Shown here: positions 18,345-27,012 of the stretch, one piece after another | Position numbering within the stretch: position 1 is the stretch's first letter | Layout of the letters: each line of letters starts with the position of its first letter | Assembly: GCA_963766445.1 (NCBI GenBank) | Contig: CAVXZW010000019.1 | Span: 186,001 to 250,000, forward strand | Reading direction: 5' to 3' | DNA from: JAICYJ01 sp963766445 | Lineage (GTDB): Bacteria; Actinomycetota; Thermoleophilia; Gaiellales; JAICJC01 | Length of the DNA stretch: 64,000 nt | Program-made: the position numbers and the translations under genes | Notes under the pieces: generated by a model | What the model saw: only the letters and a program-made list of their open reading frames with translations | Told to the model about the DNA's origin: nothing | The model's database searches: none

Positions 18345-19067
18345 GTGCCCCGCGTTCTGATCGTCGAGGACGACACGCTGATCGCGAACGCGATGGCAAC
18401 CCATCTCCGCCACGCGGGAATGGATGTCGAGTGGTCGGACCGCGGTGACCGCGCGATGAAGAAGCTGCGATTCGAGCGGCCGGACGTGGCAATCATCGAT
18501 CTGATGCTGCCGGGCATGGATGGCTGGCGCATGATCGAGTCGCTGCGGGCGGATGGCATCGGGATACCGCTGATCGTGGTCAGCGCTCGCGGCACCGAGC
18601 AGGACAAGGTGCACGCGCTCGGGATCGGCGGCGATGATTACCTGGCCAAGCCGTTCGGCATGGGTGAGCTGGTCGCCCGCGTCAAGGCCGCGGTCAGGCG
18701 GGCGGGCGTGTTCGCGGGCGACGGGGTACGCTCGCGGGTGGAGGTACCCGGGTTGATCGTCGACCCTGACCTCCACCGCGCCCTCATCGACGGCCGCGAT
18801 GCCGAGCTGACCCGCACCGAGTTCCGGCTGCTCTCGGTGCTGGCGTCCGAGCAGGGCCGCGTGATGACGCGAGATCAGCTGCAGCAGCGGGTCTGGGGCA
18901 CGCCCTACCGGCCGCGCGACCGGTCCGTCGACGTGTGCGTGCGAAAGCTGCGCGAGAAGCTCGACCAGCGCTCGGGCACGCACAGCTACATCCACACCCA
19001 CTACGGCGTCGGCTACCGCTTCGACGCCGAGCCGCTGGCCGATGTGCACCGGCCCGGTCCGCCCTAG
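18345..19067 (+). CDS. OmpR/PhoP-type response regulator (orphan)
   Basis: 240 residues. The receiver domain (1-~120) has VEDD, the phosphoacceptor Asp in IIDLMLPGMDG, the switch Ser in VVSARG and Lys in DDYLAKPFG. The C-terminal winged helix has TRTEFRLLSVLASEQGRVMT and the RSVDVCVRKLREKL recognition helix. No histidine kinase gene adjoins it. GTG start. Its stop overlaps the convergent ABC ATPase stop by a few bases. The upstream PHO-like repeat suggests autoregulation and a phosphate-type regulon. Confidence 0.92.
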   Translation: MPRVLIVEDDTLIANAMATHLRHAGMDVEWSDRGDRAMKKLRFERPDVAIIDLMLPGMDGWRMIESLRADGIGIPLIVVSARGTEQDKVHALGIGGDDYLAKPFGMGELVARVKAAVRRAGVFAGDGVRSRVEVPGLIVDPDLHRALIDGRDAELTRTEFRLLSVLASEQGRVMTRDQLQQRVWGTPYRPRDRSVDVCVRKLREKLDQRSGTHSYIHTHYGVGYRFDAEPLADVHRPGPP

Positions 19068-20264
19068 CCGGCCGCGGCCGGCTGCGCCCGGTTGGTGATG
19101 ACCTCGCCGGACTCGAGGTCGAAGAAGTGGAAGCGGTCGGTCGCGATCGCCAGCTCCACGTCGTCGCCCGCCCGCGCCGGGCAGCGGGCGTTGACGCGGG
19201 CCGTGCAGATCGTCTCGTTGGCGTCGGCCACCAGCGGCACCACGGTGCTCTCGGCCGCGTCCGGCTCCGCCGCGGCGCGCACGGCCTCGGTCGCCACCGG
19301 AGCGATGTTGATGCGGAAGATGACGTTGATCTCCGAGCCCAGCTCCTCGACCACGTCGGCTCGCACGTGCAGGGTGGGGGAGCCCTCGTCTCGCCCCAGT
19401 GCGGCGTCCTCGAAGTCGGCCGGACGCAGGCCCAGCACCAGCGAGCGGCCCTCGTATGCGCGCAGGTCGACGTCTTCCGGCACCGGCAGCCGGTGCTCGG
19501 CAAAGGCCAGCTCGCCGCCGTTGACGGCGGCCTCGATCAGGTTCATCGACGGCGATCCGATGAACGCGGCCACGAACAGGTTGGCGGGCTCGCGATAAAG
19601 CGTCTGGGGCGTGTCGAGCTGCTGGACGACGCCGTCCTTCATCACCGCCACGCGGTCGCCCAGCGTCATCGCCTCGACCTGGTCATGGGTGACGTAGATG
19701 GTGGTGGTGTGCAGCGTGTCGCGGAGACGCGCCAGCTCCGCGCGCATCTGCACGCGCAGCTTGGCGTCCAGGTTCGACAGCGGCTCGTCCATCAGGAATG
19801 CCTGCGGCTCGCGCACCATGGCGCGGCCCATGGCGACGCGCTGCCGCTGGCCGCCCGAGAGCTGCGGCCGGCTTGCGGCCGAGCAGCGTGTCCAGGCCCA
19901 GCACCTGCGCCACCTCGCCCACCTTGGCCTTGCGCTCCGCCTTGGGCGCGCCGCGCAGCTTCAGGCCGAGACCCAGATTCTGCTCGACCGTCATGTGCGG
20001 GTAGAGCGCGTAGTTCTGGAACACCATGGCGATGTCGCGGTCGCGCGGGGACATGTCGGTGACGATGCTGTCGCCGATCACGACCTCGCCGGTCGATAGC
20101 TCCTCCAGCCCCGCGATGATCCGCAGCAGCGTCGACTTGCCGCAGCCGGACGGGCCTACGAGCACCATGAACTCGCCGTCGGCGACCTCCAGGCTGACGT
20201 GGTCGACCGCGACCACCTCGGAGCCGAACACCTTGGTCACCTCATCCAGCAGGATCCGCGCCAC
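19064..20264 (-). CDS. Sugar ABC transporter ATPase, MalK/UgpC/MsmK type (one frameshift)
   Basis: About 400 residues. Walker A GPSGCGKSTLL, Q-loop MVFQNYALYPHMTVEQN, then after a shift near 19868 signature LSGGQRQRVAMGRAM, Walker B AFLMDEPLSNLDAKLRVQMR and the H-loop IYVTHDQVEAMTLGDR. A regulatory OB-fold tail follows (PADFEDAALG, NVIFRINIAP), so it is the multitask ATPase that energises sugar importers. No permeases adjoin it; the lipoprotein and permeases at 27-30 kb are the obvious partners. Last gene of the minus-strand operon starting at 22898. Confidence 0.92.
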
Positions 20265-21278
20265 TACCGCTCCCTTCCAGGGGATGTCAGCCGATCGTGC
20301 GTCACCGCCGCGCGCAGCTCGGCGTATGCTCGCCGCCCCGCCCCGATCTCGTCAAGGCCGAGGAACGCTGCGCCCAGCACGGGCGGGGCGTCCAGGACGC
20401 TGACGCGGGCGTCGGCGGCGACCGCGGTCACGCCCTGCTCGATGTGCCCGAGCAGCCGCGGGTCGCGCCCCCGCGCCACGCCGCCGCCGAGCACCACGTC
20501 GCTGTCGCGGCGGGTCATGGCCAGGCGGCGCAGCGCCGAGACGACCATTGCCACGATCTCGTCGGCGAGGCGGTCGACGATGTCCTGGGCGGCCGTATCG
20601 CCGGCGCGGGAGCTGGACAGCACCAGACGCGGCAGTTCGGTGAGGCTGTGCTGGTCGATCGTTCCCAGGTAGATCGCTTCCATCAGCTGATGGGGAGTGC
20701 GCAGGCCGAAGTGGGCCGGTACGGACTGTTCCAGCGAGGTCCTGGGGCCGCGGCCGTCGCGCCCGCGGATGGCCGCACGCAGCGCCTGCAGGCCCATCCA
20801 GTCGCCGCCGCCGCCGTCGCCGGAGATCTCGCCGATGGCGGCGTAGCGGACGATCTTGCCGGTGGGGGAGACGGCACAGCAGTTGAGGCCGGTGCCGCAG
20901 ACCACGCCGACGCCCCATGGGCGCTCGGTGCCGGCGCGGAGCACGGCGAACGTGTCGTTGCGGAGCACGACCCGCTCGGCCCAGCGGCGGGCGTGCAGGC
21001 TCCTGCTGAGGCGGCGGTCGTCCACCGGCAGATCGGCGCCGGCCAGGCAGAGCACGGCGGCATCGGCGATCGGGCCCGAGCCGGGCGTGATGCCGGCGCT
21101 GCGGCAGGCCCGGGCCACCGTCGCATCGAGACGGGCGAACGATCCGTCGTGATCGTGGGGCGAGAAGCTGGCGCCGCGCCCGCGGGCGGCTCCCAGCACC
21201 CGTACCGCCGCGGCTGAGCAGCACCGCATCCAGCTTCGAGTTGCCGCCGTCCACGGCCAGCACGGCCGGCCTAGCCAA
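20264..21278 (-). CDS. BadF/N-acetylglucosamine-kinase-type ATPase (one frameshift near the start)
   Basis: About 337 residues. The N-terminus MARPAVLAVDGGNSKLDAVL is the phosphate-1 motif of the acetate/sugar-kinase fold, read from a TTG at 21278 that overlaps the deacetylase stop. A shift near 21213 leads into VRVLGAARGRG, followed by GVVCGTGLNCCAV, GDGGGGDWMGLQALR and VVLGGGVARGRD. Members phosphorylate N-acetylglucosamine or related sugars. The neighbouring deacetylase, SIS and GH4 genes support an amino-sugar substrate. Confidence 0.8.
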
Positions 21279-21870
21279 GGCTGCTCCACCCCCACGAGGT
21301 CGGCACCGGCCCGCGCGCAGCGCGTTCGATCAGCTCGGGCAGGGCGGCGGCGGTCACGTCCGGCCAGCTGTGCATGAGCGCGATGCCGCCGTCACCCTCG
21401 CGGGCATGGCCGTCGAGCACCCGCTCGACCAGGTCGGCGGGGGTGCGGCCCGGCTCCCAGTCGTAGGGGTCGATCGTCCAGCTGACGTGCCGGTAGCCGG
21501 CCCGCTCGATGGCTGCCAGCACGCGCGGGTCGTCCTGGCCCTGACCGTACGGGCAGCGGAACCACGGTCTCGGGTTGACGCCGCCGGCCCGCTCGATCAT
21601 CTCCTCGGCCTCACTCAGGGACGCGGCGATGCCCGCGTCGGTGAGCATGTCCATGGGGGCGTGCGACTTGGAGTGGTTGCCGACGGTGTGCCCCGCCTCG
21701 GCGATCCTCCGCGCCATCGCCGGGTTGGAGCTCGCCCAGCGGCCCTGGATGAAGAAGGTGGCGCGCGCGCCGGCGGCCCCCAGCGCGTCCAGGATCGCCG
21801 GCAGGTTGCCCGGAGTGCAGGGGAAGTCGGGGTGCTCGGTGTCGATGGTGAGGGCGATGCGTGCGCTCAT
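21271..21870 (-). CDS. Polysaccharide deacetylase (CE4/NodB-type)
   Basis: 199 residues. ALTIDTEHPDFPCTPGN gives the metal-binding Asp region, TVGNHSKSHAPMDML the HxxxH zinc pair and PWFRCPYGQGQDD motif 3. No signal peptide, so it would act in the cytoplasm on imported oligosaccharides, for example removing N-acetyl groups. Overlaps SIS stop (ATGA) and kinase start. Slightly short for CE4 but all core motifs are present. Confidence 0.82.
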   Translation of the reverse strand: MSARIALTIDTEHPDFPCTPGNLPAILDALGAAGARATFFIQGRWASSNPAMARRIAEAGHTVGNHSKSHAPMDMLTDAGIAASLSEAEEMIERAGGVNPRPWFRCPYGQGQDDPRVLAAIERAGYRHVSWTIDPYDWEPGRTPADLVERVLDGHAREGDGGIALMHSWPDVTAAALPELIERAARGPVPTSWGWSSLG

Positions 21871-22898
21871 TCGCGGGTGGTCACCTTGCCTGCGATCGCG
21901 AACTCGCCGGGACTGAGGCCGCGGCAGCGCGCCAGACGCCAGGCCAGCAGCTGGGCGGGGACGGTGGCGGCGGCTGCCGCCAGGCCACCGCCGAGCGGGC
22001 CCACCGAGACCGCCTCGGCGCCGTCCGGGCAGTCACCGTCCTGGCTGACGACGAGCACGGCGGCGCCGGCGGCGGCCAGCTCGCCGGCCAGCTTCAGCTC
22101 CAGCGCGCGGGTGCCGGGCTCGGTTGCGATCACCATCACGGCCAGGTGGGGGCCGGCCAGCTCGAGCGGGCCGTGCCGGAACTGGGCGGCCTGCATCGAC
22201 TCGGCCGGGAAGCGGGCTGCCTCCTTCAGCGTCAGCGCGCCCATCTCGGCGGCGGCACGGGCCGAGCCGCGGCCGACCAGGGCCAGCGTGGGGCGGCCGT
22301 CGATCCACGCGCTGAGGTGATCCGCAGCTGCGTCGGGCTCGGCCAGCAGGCGCTCCATCTCGAGGGCGGCACGCTCCAGCGGCGGGTCACAGGTCAGCGC
22401 CTCGAGCACGGCCATGGCGCCGGCGAACGTCATGGTGGAGGGGCCCAGCTCCTCGCCGGCGCACGTGTCGAGCGCGATGTCCGCATCGGCGGCCAGGGTG
22501 TTGGCGGAGCCGTTGGTGACTGCGGCGATGGTCGGGCGGGCGCCGGCCGGGAGCCGTTCGAGGAGGCGGACGAGCTCGGCGCTCTCGCCGGACTGGCTGA
22601 CGCAGACCAGCAGCGAATCCGGCTCCAGCAGCGGCATCCGGAAGTGCAGCAGCTCGGCGGTGTCCAGCATCGAGCAGGGGCGGCCTCGCCCGGCCAGGGC
22701 GGTCACGATCGGATAGCACGCGTCGTAGGAGCTGCCCATGCCGGTGAACAGGATCGAGCGCGATGACGCGACGGCCTCGCGCAGGTGGGCGAGCTGCTCG
22801 GACTGTTCGACCAACCCCCGGCCGGCGCGGCGGATGGCCTGGGGCTGCTCCGCGATCTCGGCCACGAATCTGTCAGGAAACTTTCCTAACGATTTCAT
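21867..22898 (-). CDS. SIS-domain sugar isomerase/deaminase (GlmS-C/AgaS-like)
   Basis: 343 residues with two SIS domains: FTGMGSSYDACYPIVTALAG and VCVSQSGESAELVRLLERLP, then LALVGRGSARAAAEMGALTL and FPAESMQAAQFRHGPLELAG. This is the isomerase half of GlmS without the glutaminase, typical of AgaS/FrlB-like enzymes acting on amino-sugar phosphates. ATG at 22898. A candidate ROK operator (22874-22890) lies inside codons 3-9, so repression would block the start of this gene. First gene of the minus operon SIS-deacetylase-kinase-ATPase. Confidence 0.85.
   Translation of the reverse strand: MKSLGKFPDRFVAEIAEQPQAIRRAGRGLVEQSEQLAHLREAVASSRSILFTGMGSSYDACYPIVTALAGRGRPCSMLDTAELLHFRMPLLEPDSLLVCVSQSGESAELVRLLERLPAGARPTIAAVTNGSANTLAADADIALDTCAGEELGPSTMTFAGAMAVLEALTCDPPLERAALEMERLLAEPDAAADHLSAWIDGRPTLALVGRGSARAAAEMGALTLKEAARFPAESMQAAQFRHGPLELAGPHLAVMVIATEPGTRALELKLAGELAAAGAAVLVVSQDGDCPDGAEAVSVGPLGGGLAAAAATVPAQLLAWRLARCRGLSPGEFAIAGKVTTRE
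22874..22890. promoter_or_regulatory. Candidate ROK operator 1 (within the SIS gene start)
   Basis: caggaaactttcctaac includes a perfect AGGAAA-C-TTTCCT dyad. Fourteen of 17 bases match the site at 25740-25756 in front of the ROK gene, same orientation. It lies just downstream of the SIS start and ~40 bases from the GH4 start, able to affect both divergent genes. Confidence 0.7.
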
Positions 22899-22907
22899 TC
22901 CGCCGCC

Positions 22908-22936
22908 AGGATACCGTAGGATGAGGCCGTCGTGAA
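22908..22936 (-). promoter_or_regulatory. Putative SIS-operon promoter
   Basis: On the minus strand TTCACG (22936-22931) and TATCCT (22913-22908) are 17 bases apart. Transcription would start only a few bases before the ATG at 22898, giving a leaderless or very short leader, with the operator just downstream. The -35 overlaps the divergent GH4 GTG. Confidence 0.4.
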
Positions 22937-24194
22937 GGTTGCAGTCATCGGTGGCGGTAGCACGTATACGCCCGAGTTGGTGGAGGGCTTCGGCCTGCGC
23001 CGCGACGTGCTGCCGGTGGACGAGCTGGTGCTGCACGACATCGACCAGGAGCGGCTGGACATCGTCGGCGGGCTGGCCGGGCGGATTCTCGAGAAGCTGG
23101 AGTTCCCGGGGCGGCTGACGCTGACGACCGACCGCGAGCAGGCGGTCGAGGGTGCGAGCTTCGTGCTGGTGCAGCTGCGGGTGGGCGGCCTGCAGGCGCG
23201 GCTGGGGGACGAGACGATCCCCGCCCGGTTCGGGCTGATCGGCCAGGAGACGACCGGGCCGGGCGGCTTCGCGAAGGCGCTGCGCACGGTGCCGGTGGTG
23301 CTCGGGATCGCCGAGGACACGGCCCGGCTGGGCGCCGAGGGCGCGTGGCTGCTCGACTTCACGAACCCGGCGGGGCTGGTCACGCAGGCGCTGTCCGACG
23401 CGGGCCACCGCGCGATCGGGCTCTGCAACATCCCGATCGGGTTCCAGCGGATGCTGGCGAAGCAGCTGGGAGTCGAGCCCGCCCAGGTGCAGCTCGAGCA
23501 CGTGGGGCTGAACCACCTCTCGTGGGAGCGAAAGGTGGTGGTGGACGGCGTCGACCGGCTGCCCGACCTGATCAAGACGTATGCCGACCAGCTGGGCGAG
23601 GAGGTCGATCTGCCCGGTGACCTGGTGCGGCTGACGCGGTCGATCCCCTCGTACTACCTGCGCTACTTCTATTTGACCGGCGAGGTGCTCGAGAAGCAGG
23701 CCGGCGCGCGTTCGCGGGCCGACGAGGTGATGCAGATCGAGCGCGAGCTGCTGGAGATGTACCGCGACCCGGCGCTGGACGTGAAGCCGAAGCTGCTCGA
23801 GCAGCGGGGCGGTGCGTTCTACTCGGAGGCGGCGGCGATGCTGGTGGAGTCGCTGTACACGGACCGCGGCGACGTGCAGGTGGTGAACGTGCGCAACGCC
23901 GGGGCGATCCCCAACGTCGACGCAGACGCGGTGGTGGAGGTGGCGTGCCGGATCAGCGCCTCGGGAGCAGAGCCGCTGCCGGTCGACCCGCTGGCGCCGG
24001 AGATGCTCGGGCTGGTCGAGCAGGTGAAGGCCTACGAGCGGCTGACCGTGGCGGCTGCGATCAGCGGCGACCGCGAGCTGGCGCTGAAGGCGCTGATGGC
24101 GAACCCGCTGTCCTCGGACTACCGGGTGGCGGTGCCGCTGCTGGACGCGCTGCTCGAGGGCAACCGCGAGCACCTGCCGCGGTTCTTCGGCTGA
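22932..24194 (+). CDS. GH4 6-phospho-beta-glucosidase-type glycosidase
   Basis: 420 residues, intact. The NAD-binding N-terminus is VAVIGGGSTYTPELVEGF; GLIGQETTGPGGFAKALRTV, DFTNPAGLVTQAL, LCNIPIGFQRML and VGLNHLSWERKV hold the conserved metal-site Asn/Cys/His. GH4 enzymes cleave glycosides by a redox-elimination route needing NAD and Mn, usually on 6-phosphorylated sugars. GTG start; divergent from the SIS gene with a shared operator. The Cys-Asn-x-Pro pattern matches the phospho-beta-glucosidase branch. Confidence 0.9.
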   Translation: MKVAVIGGGSTYTPELVEGFGLRRDVLPVDELVLHDIDQERLDIVGGLAGRILEKLEFPGRLTLTTDREQAVEGASFVLVQLRVGGLQARLGDETIPARFGLIGQETTGPGGFAKALRTVPVVLGIAEDTARLGAEGAWLLDFTNPAGLVTQALSDAGHRAIGLCNIPIGFQRMLAKQLGVEPAQVQLEHVGLNHLSWERKVVVDGVDRLPDLIKTYADQLGEEVDLPGDLVRLTRSIPSYYLRYFYLTGEVLEKQAGARSRADEVMQIERELLEMYRDPALDVKPKLLEQRGGAFYSEAAAMLVESLYTDRGDVQVVNVRNAGAIPNVDADAVVEVACRISASGAEPLPVDPLAPEMLGLVEQVKAYERLTVAAAISGDRELALKALMANPLSSDYRVAVPLLDALLEGNREHLPRFFG

Positions 24195-24439
24195 CGGGCC
24201 CTTGCACACAGCCGCCGTGACGCCCGCGTGAGCACGTCGACACGCCTCCGCAATTGTAAAGGTGTCAAACCCCGACTCGGCCCTCGTGATGCCCTCGTAA
24301 CAGCGCCGCCACACCTGTAACGGCCGGCGTGACGCGGGTTTCGCATGGTTGCCCCGATCGGCTCCGGATTGGGGTCAGACACCGACTCGGCCCCCGACGA
24401 GGGTTCGCGGCAGGATCGGTACGGGCCGTTGCGAGGGGG
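24195..24439. other. 245-bp intergenic stretch with short repeats
   Basis: Between the convergent GH4 and DegT genes. CCGACTCGGCCC occurs twice as a direct repeat (24272-24283 and 24382-24393), each preceded by a GTCAAAC/GTCAGAC-like word, and CCCTCGT recurs at 24281 and 24292. No convincing ORF, tRNA or strong terminator. GC is a little lower than in the flanks. Confidence 0.4.
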
Positions 24440-25682
24440 TTACGTTCGGATGGCCGTCAGCTCGTGGGCGTGCTGTTGCACCTTTGCGATGGCTGTCACG
24501 GCATCCTCGACACCCTGGGGGCCGGCTCGGAACACGCTCTCGTTCAGGTACACCGCCTCGCGCTCGCCGGCCGACTCAGCCACCGGGAAGCTCATCGTGG
24601 CCGGATCCAGGCGGTTCGCGTGCACCACGCACACCGGCAGGCGTGACAGCTGCGGCTGGAACAGGTCGTAGCGGCTCATCGGCGGATACTGCACCTCCGC
24701 CGCGATCCCCTCGGCCTCGAGCGCGTCTGCCACCGTCTCGCAGGTCGCCCCGGCGAACGCGTCCGGGTCGATCCGGAACAGGTAGCGGTAGAAGCCCCAC
24801 CGCGTGATCTGCGGGTGAATCGGGTTGATCGAGGCGCCGGTGAGCCCGTCTGCCAGCTGCTCGAACAGCCGCGCGCCCGGTCTCCCGCTCGGCCCGCTGG
24901 GCCTCGAACCGGTCGAGCTGCGTGCACAGGAGCGCGCAGGCCAGCTCGCCCAGCCGGTAGTTGGCGCCGAACGTGAACTCCTGCTCGGCCGCGTCCTTGG
25001 GCCGGCCGCAGTCGATGATCGAGTGCGCGCGCCGTGCCAGGTCGTCGTCGCCGGTCAGGAGCGTCCCGCCCTCGCCCGCGGTCAGCGTCTTCGAGGACTG
25101 GTGGCTGAACGAGCCGAACGAGCCGATGCTTCCGGCCCCGCGGCCGCCCCACTGCTGGCCGTGCGCGTGCGCGCAGTCCTCGACCAGCGCGAGCCCGTGC
25201 CGGTCGGCGATCGCCGCCAGGCGATCCATGTCGGCCATCTGCTGGCCCAGGTGCACAGGCATGATGGCGCGCGTGCGCGGCGTGATCGCGGCCTCTACGG
25301 CATCCGGGTCGATCGTCCAGCGCTCCGGCTCTACGTCCACGATCACCGGCAGCGCACCCGCTGCGATCGCGGCGTAGGCGGTGGCGGCGAACGTCAGCGC
25401 CGGCACGATCACCTCGTCGCCCCAGCCGATCCCGAGCGCCTTCAGCGCCACCTCCATGGTGACCGTCCCGTTCACCATCACGATTCCGTGGGACGCGCCC
25501 TGGTACTCGGCGAACCGCGCCGCGAACTCGGCATTGCGCGGGCCCGGCTCCGGCCAGCCCCCGATCTGCCCGTTCAGCACCACATCTGCCACGGCGTCGG
25601 CGTCGCGCTGGTCGACCTGCGGCCAGGCCGGATACGGCTCGTTGCGCACGCGGGTACCGCCGTTAATCGCCAGAACGCTCAT
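24440..25682 (-). CDS. DegT/DnrJ/EryC1/StrS-family sugar aminotransferase (one frameshift)
   Basis: About 413 residues from ATG 25682. PLP motifs: GIVMVNGTVTMEVALKALGI, VHLGQQMADMDRL, LVEDCAHAHG and the Schiff-base Lys in SHQSSKTLTAGEGG. A shift near 24880 after ERETGR leads to FYRYLFRIDPDAF and VCVVHANRLDPATMSFPV. The family transaminates keto-sugars or cyclitols; here it may run in the catabolic direction, turning an amino-sugar into a keto-sugar. Divergent from the ROK gene over its operator. Confidence 0.87.
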
Positions 25683-25700
25683 CCCGACCTCCGTGACGTC

Positions 25701-25730
25701 TTGACACCCGTCCGCTCCAGGGCGTATTTT
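25701..25730 (+). promoter_or_regulatory. Putative promoter of the ROK regulator gene
   Basis: TTGACA (25701-25706) and TATTTT (25725-25730), spacer 18. The operator-like site starts 10 bases after the -10, over the transcription start, consistent with autorepression. Confidence 0.55.
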
Positions 25731-25739
25731 CCTCACTGT

Positions 25740-25756
25740 CAGTAAGGTTTCCTAAC
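25740..25756. promoter_or_regulatory. Candidate ROK operator 2 (ROK promoter)
   Basis: cagtaaggtttcctaac matches operator 1 at 14 of 17 positions and sits between the divergent DegT and ROK genes. A further TTTTCCTCAC half-site lies at 25727-25736. Confidence 0.7.
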
Positions 25757-25782
25757 TATACGCTGGCGGAAGGAGGGACAGC

Positions 25783-26989
25783 ACGGCAACGGAACCGATC
25801 AGTTTCGCCGCGGGCCAGCCCCGTCTCCTGCGAGCCATCAACGAGCGTAGCGTGCTCGAGCTGATCCGGCGCACCGGCGCCACCTCGCGCGCCCAGATCG
25901 CCCGCGCGAGCGGCCTTTCCAAGCCGACCGTCTCGCTCGCGCTGGGCGGCCTGGTGGACGCCGGCCTCGTGCACGAGGTCGGCCGCGCCACCGGCGGCAA
26001 GGGCCCCAGCGCCGTGCTCTACGAGCTCAATCCCGAGTCGGGCTGGGTGGTCGGGATCGACGTCGGCGCGCACTGGGTGAGGGCGGCGCTGGCCGACATC
26101 ACCGGCACCATCGTCGCCCGCCGCGACGAGCGTGCGCGCTCGCGCAGCTCGGGCGCGCTGGTCGCCCAGATCGGCGAGATCGCACACGGCGTGGCCAGCC
26201 AGGGCGACCTGCGCTGGCGCCAGGTGACGCATGCCACGGTCGGCAGCTCCGGCGTGCTCGATCCCTCCCGCGGCCTGCTGGCCCACGCTCCCAACCTGCC
26301 CGGCTGGGGCCGCCAGGGCCTGGTCGGCGCCATCCGCGACGAGCTGGGCACCGCCGTCAGCTTCGAGAACGACGTCAACCTGGCCGCCCTCGGCGAGCGC
26401 GCCCACGGCGCCGGCCGCGACGTCGCGCACGTTCGTGTTCCTGTGGGTCGGCACCGGCGTGGGCATGGGCATCGTCATCGACGGCGAGCTCTACCGCGGC
26501 GCCGGCGGCGCCGCCGGCGAGATCGGCTACATGCCGGTGGGAACCGGCGACCCCGGCGATGCCGGCTTCCGCCGCCGCGGCATGCTCGAGGAGCAGACCG
26601 GCGCCTCGGCCGTGATGCGCGACGCCCGCTCCGCCGGCCTGCGGCCGGCCCGCTCGCCCAAGTCGGTGTTCGCGGCGGCCGCCCGCGGCAGCGCCGACGC
26701 CGCGGCCGTCGTCCGCCGCGAGGCGGACCGCATCGCGCTCGCGATCGCCGCCGTCGCGCCGGTGCTCGACCCCGAGCTCGTGATCCTGGGCGGAGGCATC
26801 GGCAGCAACCCCGACCTGCTGGCGCCCGTCGACGCCCGCCTCCGCGAGATCTCACCGTTCCGCCTGCGCCTCGCCACCACCCAGCTGGGCGCTGACGCCG
26901 TCCTGCACGGAGCCGTCAGCACCGCCCTGCAGGCGGCGCAGGAGCAGCTGTTCACCCGCAAACCCCTCTCCCGAATCGCCGTCGTATGA
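25783..26989 (+). CDS. ROK-family transcriptional repressor (one frameshift, possible ACG start)
   Basis: About 400 residues. The N-terminal helix-turn-helix reads TSRAQIARASGLSKPTVSLA. The sugar-kinase-like domain has VVGIDVGAHWVRAALADITG and, after a shift near 26428, FLWVGTGVGMGIVIDGELYR and LVILGGGIGSNPDLL. Coding sequence clearly continues upstream of the first GTG (25852), reading QPRLLRAINERS. An AGGAGGG ribosome site at 25771-25777 points to codon ACG at 25783, a rare start or a base error. The usual ROK zinc Cys cluster is missing. Likely repressor of the surrounding sugar genes. Confidence 0.88.
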
Positions 26990-27012
26990 TGAAAGGTCAG
27001 GAGGCCACACCG

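Noticed and set aside
18345..20062. Response regulator extended or fused into the following plus-strand frames
   Set aside because: The frames after 19067 are antisense to the ABC ATPase. The regulator ends properly after its winged-helix domain.
21867..24314. 815-residue minus-strand open frame
   Set aside because: The part above 22898 is antisense to the intact GH4 gene. Only the SIS protein from ATG 22898 is supported.
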